From assembly GCF_000422485.1 (NCBI RefSeq), contig NZ_AULW01000066.1, positions 1 to 32,800 on the forward strand: DNA of 32,800 nt. The letters run 5' to 3'. Position 1 is the first letter of the stretch; every line of letters starts with the position of its first letter. The stretch is from Paenibacillus pasadenensis DSM 19293 (GTDB lineage: Bacteria; Bacillota; Bacilli; Paenibacillales; Paenibacillaceae). Below the pieces are notes generated by a model that worked only from the letters and a program-made list of their open reading frames with translations, did no database searches and was not told the DNA's origin. Both the position numbers and the translations under genes were made by a program. Below, piece after piece: positions 6,043 through 12,776 of this stretch.

Positions 6043-7309
6043 AATTTGCCCTTGTTCCGGCGGCGTCAACGTCCACTCCCCATTCTTCAAGTCTCTTCTC
6101 CAGGTCTGCTATGGCAGACAGCGTCTCTGGTTTAACCTGCGGCTCAGGTGAATAACCCAAGATTGACGCGATCATGCCACGGCGAAGGGTATATGCTTCT
6201 TCTACTAGTTGCTCGGAGTACCCTTGCTCAACTCGTGGAGATAGGGCCTTCAAGACATTCTCGTATTCGTCGACGATCTCTGTGTATTTTCTTCCGCCCA
6301 CCACCCCCGTTTGAAGCAACCAGGAGTACTCTATCTCCTTTCTGCACATATGCAGGTAGGAATTGATGTCAAAGGCCGGGCCTCCTACCCCAACTTTAAC
6401 GCAAACGCCGAGCTCCGAGGACATTTCGGAATGAGGTCTATTACTGTCCCTGCGCTCCCCTGTGTAGAGGTATAGCGCCTCTCCCCTCGGCGAGATATTT
6501 GATACACGATTGTATCCGTTTTTATGGATTATGCACGCACCCCATATGTCGTCTACGTCTACTTTGAAAAGGAACGACTCCGTGGCTCCATCAGAAACGT
6601 TGCTTTTGATAAGAATGCTCTTTTTTGCAGCAGCGCCGCTGCTTAGCGAGCTATGAAAGATCGCACTATCATCTGCACACGCTTTGCTGTCCAGTCTAGC
6701 CATGTAAAGATGAGACTGCGATGCGCAGTTTAACCCTCCGATCAGGCGAGACTGGATAACAGACGACCCGACAATATGCGTTTTTTTGTCCAAAAAACGT
6801 CGAGGCTGGTCGACTTGATTTGCAAACATGGAATTAGCGGTCCCCTCCACACCACGAATTGCCGAATGCTTTACGTGCGACCCCCATACCCTCGCATCCG
6901 AAACTGTAGATTGCTGAAGCGTGGCCTTGGATACTTCCGAATCCTGTATGGTGCTTGATTCGACAGAGCAATCCCAAACACGGGATCGACCGGATACACG
7001 GGAGTCAATAACCTTGGATACACCTCTTACCACAGAATCGTCTGTAATGGACTGTCGGAGGGGGAAGTCGGGGTTTACACTCACGCGCGATCCCTCGTAG
7101 ACCCAGCATGCCCCCTCTTGGCTCAGCGCACCTTCGGATACGTATCCACCCAGCTCACCTGCCTTCACGCTTGGACCTAGATCGGGATGAATCTTGATGT
7201 CAACCAACGCCCTTACACGATACAAGGTGTGCTCCCCTAATTTTGGGATCGCCACACTTACGTGGGCAATCTCAGTTACACTGTCTTCTTTTAAGAGTTC
7301 GTATTTCAT
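6041..7309 (-). CDS. beta-helix repeat protein, YdcK-like N-terminal part
   Basis: The first 75 residues, with GEHTLYRVRALVDI, VKAGELGGYVSEG and LSQEGACWVYEG, match the pattern I know from YdcK-like and phage-borne beta-helix proteins. Residues about 75-265 are a run of short hydrophobic-polar repeats (for example SVVRGVSKVIDSRVSG, SSTIQDSEVS) that would build a solenoid. The last 120 residues are helical and unassigned. No signal peptide is seen, so it is probably cytoplasmic. AAGGAG ends six bases before the ATG and is shared with the stop of the micro-ORF at 7312-7368. The function of this family is not known; a scaffold or surface-like binding role is possible. It is the last gene of the 9084-6041 group. 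Confidence 0.75.
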   Translation of the reverse strand: MKYELLKEDSVTEIAHVSVAIPKLGEHTLYRVRALVDIKIHPDLGPSVKAGELGGYVSEGALSQEGACWVYEGSRVSVNPDFPLRQSITDDSVVRGVSKVIDSRVSGRSRVWDCSVESSTIQDSEVSKATLQQSTVSDARVWGSHVKHSAIRGVEGTANSMFANQVDQPRRFLDKKTHIVGSSVIQSRLIGGLNCASQSHLYMARLDSKACADDSAIFHSSLSSGAAAKKSILIKSNVSDGATESFLFKVDVDDIWGACIIHKNGYNRVSNISPRGEALYLYTGERRDSNRPHSEMSSELGVCVKVGVGGPAFDINSYLHMCRKEIEYSWLLQTGVVGGRKYTEIVDEYENVLKALSPRVEQGYSEQLVEEAYTLRRGMIASILGYSPEPQVKPETLSAIADLEKRLEEWGVDVDAAGTRAN

Positions 7310-7311
7310 TG

Positions 7312-7355
7312 TTACTCCTTCGTGCCCGACGCCTTAGCGCGTCTGCGGCATTTGC
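7312..7355. repeat. 44-bp direct repeat, copy A
   Basis: This copy matches 8005-8048 at 41 of 44 positions. Both copies lie directly upstream of a minus-strand gene and include its AAGGAG ribosome binding site. Confidence 0.85.
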
Positions 7356-7368
7356 GAAAACTATTCAT
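7312..7368 (-). CDS. possible 18-codon micro-ORF coupled to the beta-helix gene
   Basis: An ATG overlapping the end of the 7361-7999 gene opens MNSFRKCRRRAKASGTKE. Its final codons AAG GAG TAA are the ribosome binding site of the next gene, whose ATG begins two bases later. The same peptide ending (KRCRRAKASGKKE then stop) is repeated at 8005-8048 in front of the 7361-7999 gene. This suggests a duplicated translational-coupling leader, or the duplicated 3' end of a lost gene. Confidence 0.35.
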   Translation of the reverse strand: MNSFRKCRRRAKASGTKE

Positions 7369-7999
7369 TCAACGAGTCGACGAACATGTCCACATAATGC
7401 GAGTGACTGAGTCCCCATGTTCGCGAAGCGTTATACTCTTCGTTTGTTACAGGAGTAATTTCCGGATAATTTTCCGGATAATTATAGGTTTCGGCCATGA
7501 CATTCTCATCTGGCCCAATCCCTCTACGCGACTCTAGGATATCCCCTACAGTCGTGGTATGAAATGTCACATAATATTTTTCATCATTCAGCGTCGTAAA
7601 TGAAGCTGATGTCCCCGGATGTTTAACTTTGATCCCTCTAATGACGTACCCCGCCGCCTGGCGAGATCCCTCTTCAAAATCAATGGATGCGACGAGGCCG
7701 TAACCCGTCATAAAGATGTTAACTACACGCTCGGACGTGGCTGTCCATATGCGCATTTTGCGCATCATCGGATCGGTTTCCGAGTGTACGATACGCATTG
7801 TACACGTGTCATACCATCCCGAATTGTGTTCGTCCTCCATCATGGCCGTTTCAGCGGCCTCGTACCAGTTTACTAAATCACGCATTTCCCCTTTGAGCAT
7901 CGCGGTCCTCACATCCTCAATCGGGGGGAGGGATTCAAATACACTCGCCAGAGATGGATAAACTTCCTCGAACGGACCCTGAATCGACTTTATTTTCAT
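7361..7999 (-). CDS. hypothetical protein, 212 aa
   Basis: I do not recognise this protein. It has no signal peptide, membrane segment or zinc site. The middle (about 85-160) is rich in alternating hydrophobic residues (MRIWTATSERVVNIFMTGYG, YYVTFHTTTVGDI) suggesting a beta-rich core, with a helical N-terminus and an aromatic, acidic C-terminus. Its start follows AAGGAG from the 8005-8048 repeat. It stands third in the 9084-6041 minus-strand group, between two unknown accessory genes, and its stop overlaps the start of the micro-ORF at 7368. Confidence 0.7.
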   Translation of the reverse strand: MKIKSIQGPFEEVYPSLASVFESLPPIEDVRTAMLKGEMRDLVNWYEAAETAMMEDEHNSGWYDTCTMRIVHSETDPMMRKMRIWTATSERVVNIFMTGYGLVASIDFEEGSRQAAGYVIRGIKVKHPGTSASFTTLNDEKYYVTFHTTTVGDILESRRGIGPDENVMAETYNYPENYPEITPVTNEEYNASRTWGLSHSHYVDMFVDSLNE

Positions 8000-8004
8000 A
8001 ATGC

Positions 8005-8048
8005 TTACTCCTTCTTGCCCGACGCCTTAGCGCGTCTGCAGCGTTTGC
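8005..8048. repeat. 44-bp direct repeat, copy B
   Basis: Second copy of the repeat at 7312-7355, 693 bp away. On the minus strand it encodes a short open frame ending KRCRRAKASGKKE, again stopping on the ribosome binding site of the next gene. No good start codon for the frame is visible outside the 8096-8611 gene. Confidence 0.85.
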
Positions 8049-8086
8049 TTGTGCTTGCCAGCTGCTGGACAGGATTAAAAGAAGCA

Positions 8087-8116
8087 GCGTACAGGTTATT
8101 CGAATAACCTGTACGC
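8087..8116 (-). terminator. perfect 30-bp palindrome over the 8096-8611 stop codon
   Basis: Each 15-base half reads as the exact complement of the other, giving a stem with no unpaired loop in the DNA sense (centre TTCGAA). On the minus strand it is followed by CTTCTTTTAATCC, a weak T-rich tail, so it could act as a terminator or attenuator or protect the 3' end. Because it is a perfect palindrome it could also be a protein-binding site. Confidence 0.55.
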
Positions 8117-8611
8117 ATCAGTTTCTGGCGCAGGTTGACGCGGAACATCACGCCAAAACGCCAGGAACTTGTCCATATCGGCTTCAAAAGATGGTTGATA
8201 GCTGTAGAGCTCGGTCAGCTCCTGGCAGGCTTCCTCAAAGGAAGAGAAGGTCTTTCGGTAGCCCTCCTCGTCTGGAAAGCCCTCGCTGATCCGGTACAGG
8301 TAGGGGCCGAACTCGCTCTTGATTTCAATGACGCGGTAATTGAAAAACCATGTCATCCAGCGGTATTCCGGATAAGCCGTTGTGACGACATATTCGGCAT
8401 CGATGCCTTGGGCAGAAAGTTCCTGCTCCTTAACGGACATCCGGAGAAAGGCAAAGTGCAAACTCTGCCTCCGTTCCTCCTCGGGTGACAGCTTCTCCTC
8501 CGGATCCCCAAACAGATTCGCAAACGAATCCTCTATGGGCGGTTTCGGAAACATGACAGTACTTCGCGCGAGCTCCCACTCCTTCAGCTGCCGATACACC
8601 TCTGGTTTCAT
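8096..8611 (-). CDS. hypothetical protein, 171 aa
   Basis: I do not recognise this protein. It is acidic (many Glu residues), soluble, and rich in aromatic residues around 80-115 (YPEYRWMTWFFNYRVIEI). No motif points to an enzyme. The start is secure: GGAGGAGGGAC precedes the ATG and the codon overlaps the TGA of the upstream gene as ATGA, which suggests coupled translation with the zinc-ribbon protein at 8608-9084. Its last eight codons lie within the 30-bp palindrome 8087-8116. Confidence 0.75.
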   Translation of the reverse strand: MKPEVYRQLKEWELARSTVMFPKPPIEDSFANLFGDPEEKLSPEEERRQSLHFAFLRMSVKEQELSAQGIDAEYVVTTAYPEYRWMTWFFNYRVIEIKSEFGPYLYRISEGFPDEEGYRKTFSSFEEACQELTELYSYQPSFEADMDKFLAFWRDVPRQPAPETDAYRLFE

Positions 8612-9084
8612 GACTTAGTCCCTCCTCCAAGATTTAATCCCTGCTGAACTCCCCAGGCTTTTGCCTCTTTCATTAATTGGCTCCGGAAGGTTGCAAGTTC
8701 ATCCGTTCTTGTTTCGATCCACCACGCAGCCTCCAGCGTGTGCATCATCTCCTGGACGCGCCGGATCATCCAGTCTTGTAACTTTTGCCCGTCCTCGTTC
8801 GGTGGCTTTATCGCTTGTACAGCTTTGTAAAGCGCCTTGAGCACGGGCAGCTGCCTGATTCGAATCTGTTCCGCCCATTCGGTTTGCTTCTCGGTTCCTT
8901 TGAGATCCGAAAGCCCCTCTTTTAGCGCATTCGCTTTCGCGTTAGCGATGTTCTTGGCACGAACGCAATCCGGACATTCACTCCGCTCTTGTGACTTCAA
9001 TATTCTCTCGCGATCCGTGTTCTTGCCGAACAGGACATGTTCGTGTCCATGACCGCACGTGTGGGTGATATAGTACTTGGCCAT
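8608..9084 (-). CDS. zinc-ribbon protein with helical tail, 158 aa
   Basis: The start MAKYYITHTCGHGHEHVLFG with CPDC at residues 37-40 is a pattern I know from small phage and plasmid proteins that begin with a CGH...CPxC zinc ribbon. C10, H12, C37 and C40 are likely ligands. The remaining 115 residues are helical and Lys/Glu-rich. The frame also offers a GTG at 9093, but AAGGAG is one base from it and ten from the ATG at 9084, so I start at 9084. It is the first gene behind the promoter at 9184-9212. Function is unknown; nucleic-acid binding is likely. Confidence 0.75.
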   Translation of the reverse strand: MAKYYITHTCGHGHEHVLFGKNTDRERILKSQERSECPDCVRAKNIANAKANALKEGLSDLKGTEKQTEWAEQIRIRQLPVLKALYKAVQAIKPPNEDGQKLQDWMIRRVQEMMHTLEAAWWIETRTDELATFRSQLMKEAKAWGVQQGLNLGGGTKS

Positions 9085-9183
9085 TTCAAGCACGCTCCTT
9101 GGGGCTAATAGTAAGGGAAATCATTTTTCGCCTACTCGATAAAGCTCAAGAGTTTTTCTACGTCATCCCTTTGATGTAATCTC

Positions 9184-9212
9184 ATCTTATCATTGGTTGA
9201 CAAAATTGTCAA
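9184..9212 (-). promoter_or_regulatory. strong promoter for the 9084-6041 group
   Basis: On the minus strand a perfect TTGACA (9207-9212) and TAAGAT (9184-9189) are separated by 17 bases. The transcript would start near 9177, about 93 bases before the first gene. Confidence 0.8.
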
Positions 9213-9214
9213 CC
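9195..9214. promoter_or_regulatory. operator, 9-2-9 inverted repeat over the -35 box
   Basis: GGTTGACAA-AA-TTGTCAACC is perfectly symmetric and covers the -35 hexamer and part of the spacer of the promoter 9184-9212. A repressor binding here would block RNA polymerase. The cognate protein is not identified; the HTH protein at 5509-5838 is one candidate. Confidence 0.7.
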
Positions 9215-9263
9215 TGTTAAGAGCGTAAACCCTCTTCCTTCTTTGCTTCGGCCGATATTGGAA

Positions 9264-9275
9264 TAACACATGTTA
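9264..9275. promoter_or_regulatory. TAACACATGTTA, variant of the boundary palindrome
   Basis: One central base differs from TAACACGTGTTA. It is seven bases from the terminator stem 9282-9303 on the far side of its A/T tract, between the conjugation operon and the next operon's promoter. Confidence 0.7.
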
Positions 9276-9303
9276 TAAAGAAAAAGCCGCCCTAAAGGGC
9301 AGC
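9276..9303 (-). terminator. terminator of the conjugation operon
   Basis: AAGC-C-GCCC-TAAA-GGGC-A-GCTT forms a stem with one C-A mismatch that overlaps the stop codon of the gene at 9292. On the minus strand it is followed by TTTTTCTTTAT. Confidence 0.75.
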
Positions 9304-9546
9304 TTCGTTTAATCTCTCCGTTTCCGTCTCTTTAACGAAAATCTGGTACACTCGAGCATAATCTTCCGGCTCCAGGTAGCGCATGGAGCCATCCAATAGC
9401 CGTTCCATGATCTCAGCCGGCTCCTCGTGGTTGACTTTGTGCAGCACGCCAAACTCTCGCTCGTCATGGTACACCCAGCCTAGCACTCGGAACACGATGA
9501 CATCATTCGTGCTAGCATCTCTTAACTCTATGAACCTCTCGTCCAT
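9292..9546 (-). CDS. small hypothetical protein, 84 aa, end of the conjugation operon
   Basis: The protein is acidic and soluble, with a beta-like N-terminus (ERFIELRDASTNDVIVFRVL) and a helical C-terminus. I recognise no family. It starts two bases after the stop of the VirB6-like gene and is followed immediately by the operon terminator, so it is the last gene of the transfer operon. It could be a conjugation accessory or regulator; nothing in the sequence decides this. Confidence 0.7.
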   Translation of the reverse strand: MDERFIELRDASTNDVIVFRVLGWVYHDEREFGVLHKVNHEEPAEIMERLLDGSMRYLEPEDYARVYQIFVKETETERLNEAAL

Positions 9547-9548
9547 GA

Positions 9549-12500
9549 TTACTCCTTCCGCCGGAATTGAATGGCTTTTCCGTCATCGACACCAAGCTCT
9601 TGTTTGGCGACCTCGTAGCGCTTTGTCGCATCGACGAACAGAGCTTGCATGCGCTTGGAGTCCACACGATATTCCGGTTCCATTTGAGCTGCCGTGCGCA
9701 CCGTCTTGTGCGCCTTGAGACGGTACAGATGCTCATCATAGAGCTGCTGGACATACGCTTCCGGCGTCACGCCCTCGAGCTGCTGACGAGCAGCGAAATC
9801 GTTCTTGACGCTCTGACGGAACTCAACATCCACGTCTTTTACGACGTAGTTCAGCTTTTCCAGCGGCTTGACATGAATGTCCTCCCGATACTCGGCAGGC
9901 GACTTCACACGCACCGGCTCCGAGCTGCCGCCATCTGCATGAATGAACAGCTTGGGCTTGATGTCGTAGCTCGTTTGCACGTCTTGCATTGACTCGGTGA
10001 GCGATTGAACGCGCTCTTGAGCTGCGGCCATCGACTGATCCAGATCAAGCCCGCTGCGGTCCATGCGCGTCTCGACTCGCGCATGAAGCTCCGGCATAAG
10101 CTCCCGGCTCTTTTCGCTTCCTTGGCCGGATTTGTAGAGCTCCAAGTCTGCCAGCTCGCGATGAGCCTGCGCGGCATCCTTCCAGATTCGCTCCGCTTGC
10201 GCAAATGGATTCTGGACGTGCAGCCGTCCCACATCGACCGGTGCTGCCGGAGCGAGCTGGCCCTCTGGCTCTGGCGGCGGCTCCATATGCAGTAGATGCC
10301 GCGTGTCATCGTCGACCATGACGACGGAGGCTGGTTCTGGGTGGACTCGATCGCCGGTCATTCGCTCGTCCGGCTTGACGTGTGCCGATGTCACGGCCGT
10401 TTCGCGCTCAACCAAGTCTGTACCCGCTTGAGCCGTCATGGATTGTCTGATGTCGCTCATGTTGCTGTACTTGCCGTAAGCTGCCGGATCGAGCTGCTGG
10501 AGCTCGTCCATGTAGCGATCGGCAGCGATTCGATCCCCGTTTCGCTCGGCTCGGTCCAGCTGTCCCAGAAGATCCATCTCACGTCGATAGGATGCGCCTC
10601 CGTAAGACGGATCGTTGTAAATGGCAGCAGGAGCGAGAGGGATCTTCACCATCGGACTCGGATCATTCTTTTGACGCTCGTTATGATCCGTTGTAGGCAT
10701 GCGAGATTCTTCATCCTCTTCTCGGTGCGCCGGATTCTCCAGCGCCTTAGACGCGAAATCAGGAGGGATACGAGAAGGTCGTTCGATTTCTCTCGTGCGC
10801 AGCGGGATCGCTTTTACCTGTTCAACTGATTCTCCTTCGCTGAACGAGGACAAAGGCGGCGGAGCTGATGGGCCATCCGGTTCCGAAGTCCCTTGATAAA
10901 GCTCCTCAGCTTGGTCGATGACGCGCATGCGCTCCTGTCGCCGCGTCTCGAAGTCTGCATGCTTCTGCGCCATGCGCTGCTGATACTTCCCATTCTCCTC
11001 AACATACGCTTCCGGCGTTTTCGCTTTGGCGTCAGGCTTGTTGTAGTAGCGATTCACATCCCCGCCCTGCTTTTGGATGTCCTTCAGCTCGGTAAGGACG
11101 CCTTGGCGCTGCGTATCCGTGAACAGAGGCAGTCCCTTCGATTCGCGCTCCATGACCTGCTCGACAAACGGTGAATACTGCACCGGCTGATGCGTCTGCT
11201 TCGCGATCATTTCGGCGCGATCTTTTTCGCCAAAAAAGCGATCGCGGAGCATCGTGTCCGCGAGCGGACTCAGCAGCCGGTTCTTCCGATTGTCCGAGAA
11301 CTTTTGGGCGATGCCCACGCCCTGCATCATCATGCCCGCTTTGCCGCCCATGACAGCTCCGGTCATCATCGCGCTGGAGCCTCCTGTGGCAGCCGCAGCG
11401 GCAAGCCCGAGGCCGACTTGAGCGGACTTTTTGAGCGCACCGCCGACTTGCTCGCCCCAGTTGCTCTTTTGCCCGGCCACTTCGGCCACCGCCTGCTCGC
11501 CCTTGGATAAGTTCGTGAGCATGCCGGTGATGCGCTTGCGCTCGAAAAACAAGGCGAGAATGATGAGCAGCTGCAAGTACACGACCAGCAGGTAATAACT
11601 GCCGAACGCTTTGGTAAGAGCGGCCGAGCTTTGCAAGTACAAGCTGAGGAAGATACTGATAACGACTTTGAAAAAGATCGCACCAAGCACCGTCTCGATC
11701 CATTTGGTGATGATCCGAAGCCCGAAATGCGGGAACAACGCCAGCGTAAAGACAAGCGGAGACAAGCAGATCATCGCGATCGGAACAAACTGCGCAACGA
11801 TTATTAGACTCGCAAATATGAGCAGGCACACCAGGACGATGATGTTGACGCTATGATGGGCAAAGATGACAATCACGCGAAGATAAATGGAATCCTCCGT
11901 CATGAACGTGTTCCCTGCTTTGATTTGCGCCTCCATGTTCTTGTCCCGAATTTTGTTTCCTTTCGGGTAAGCGAGGAACTTTTCGCCCTCCACTTCGCCC
12001 TTGGCAACCGATCCGAACTGCATGTAATACCATGGATCGAGTACCTGCTGCTTCCAAATTTGATTCCCGATGCTTGCTACGGTCCCGTTCATGTTCTCGC
12101 TCTTTCCGCCCGTCAGAATCGCCCCGGACAGCTCCGACGAAACATTGACGGCCGTAGACAGAATCTGCTTTGGATAGGAGAAGAACAAGAATGCGATGAC
12201 CAGGACGATGAATGTCTTGAGGAACGTATCAATGCTCTTTGACCGCCGAGAGGCGATTAACGAATTGAAGGCGATGTAGAGCCCGATGACAATCATCATC
12301 GTTTTGAGCAGCACATCCCAGGTCGCGGCCCTGAAACCTTCTATTAAGGTCGCGATGAAGTCCCCCAGGTATTTGAAAATATCGAGCGTGTACGCCTGCT
12401 CGATGACCATGATGCCGAACCGGACGAGCATCGCATCCAGCGTCACTTCCGTGTTGACCACCGACATTATGGCCGGCGTGACTGGATCGTACCAGGAGCT

Positions 12501-12776
12501 GTCCGTATCCAAGGTGTAGTTCCACACCGGATACCGGGCGTAATCCCTCTCAATGCCTTGGCTTGCCATTGGCGGCATCATGGACTCAATGAAATTCCCT
12601 GTGATGACGCCATCCCGTGGCGACTCCCCTTCCTGCAGCCCCGTCGTCGGGGAAGGAGTCGGCGTCGGAAGATTAGGCAGCGGTGTCGGGGTAGGCGCAG
12701 CCGAAGCAGCCGACCCGAACAGCATCATGAGCGCGAGGACAAGGCCGACGATTGTCCAATAGCTCCGCCTGCGCAT
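9549..12776 (-). CDS. VirB6/TrbL-like polytopic conjugation protein (ConG/TcpH class)
   Basis: In Gram-positive type IV secretion the VirB6-class protein forms the inner channel in the membrane. This 1075-residue protein starts with a signal peptide (cut after about residue 26, SAASA) and a Pro/Thr-rich linker. It then has about six hydrophobic segments: near 157-177, 189-206, two between about 300 and 350, 365-385 and 395-412. A long hydrophilic cytoplasmic tail of about 600 residues follows. The layout matches the CD3337/EF1877 family of mobile-element membrane proteins. The tail is unusually long and charged, with many predicted coiled stretches. The start overlaps the VirB4 stop by one base (TAATG), indicating coupling. 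Confidence 0.88.
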   Translation of the reverse strand: MRRRSYWTIVGLVLALMMLFGSAASAAPTPTPLPNLPTPTPSPTTGLQEGESPRDGVITGNFIESMMPPMASQGIERDYARYPVWNYTLDTDSSWYDPVTPAIMSVVNTEVTLDAMLVRFGIMVIEQAYTLDIFKYLGDFIATLIEGFRAATWDVLLKTMMIVIGLYIAFNSLIASRRSKSIDTFLKTFIVLVIAFLFFSYPKQILSTAVNVSSELSGAILTGGKSENMNGTVASIGNQIWKQQVLDPWYYMQFGSVAKGEVEGEKFLAYPKGNKIRDKNMEAQIKAGNTFMTEDSIYLRVIVIFAHHSVNIIVLVCLLIFASLIIVAQFVPIAMICLSPLVFTLALFPHFGLRIITKWIETVLGAIFFKVVISIFLSLYLQSSAALTKAFGSYYLLVVYLQLLIILALFFERKRITGMLTNLSKGEQAVAEVAGQKSNWGEQVGGALKKSAQVGLGLAAAAATGGSSAMMTGAVMGGKAGMMMQGVGIAQKFSDNRKNRLLSPLADTMLRDRFFGEKDRAEMIAKQTHQPVQYSPFVEQVMERESKGLPLFTDTQRQGVLTELKDIQKQGGDVNRYYNKPDAKAKTPEAYVEENGKYQQRMAQKHADFETRRQERMRVIDQAEELYQGTSEPDGPSAPPPLSSFSEGESVEQVKAIPLRTREIERPSRIPPDFASKALENPAHREEDEESRMPTTDHNERQKNDPSPMVKIPLAPAAIYNDPSYGGASYRREMDLLGQLDRAERNGDRIAADRYMDELQQLDPAAYGKYSNMSDIRQSMTAQAGTDLVERETAVTSAHVKPDERMTGDRVHPEPASVVMVDDDTRHLLHMEPPPEPEGQLAPAAPVDVGRLHVQNPFAQAERIWKDAAQAHRELADLELYKSGQGSEKSRELMPELHARVETRMDRSGLDLDQSMAAAQERVQSLTESMQDVQTSYDIKPKLFIHADGGSSEPVRVKSPAEYREDIHVKPLEKLNYVVKDVDVEFRQSVKNDFAARQQLEGVTPEAYVQQLYDEHLYRLKAHKTVRTAAQMEPEYRVDSKRMQALFVDATKRYEVAKQELGVDDGKAIQFRRKE

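Noticed and set aside
7798-7810. TACACGTGTCA inside the 7361-7999 gene, and a similar CATGTG word near 32403
   Set aside because: They match only the centre of the boundary palindrome, lie inside genes, and lack the TAA/TTA flanks.
8005-8187. 60-codon frame ending in KRCRRAKASGKKE
   Set aside because: Its first two thirds are a shadow of the 8096-8611 gene and no start codon is found outside it; only the repeated 3' part is kept, as a repeat feature.
11032-11829. Long open frames antisense or out of frame within the VirB6-like and VirB4 genes, including one of 344 codons at 12935-13969
   Set aside because: They overlap strongly supported conjugation genes, lack ribosome binding sites, and are typical shadows of GC-biased third positions.
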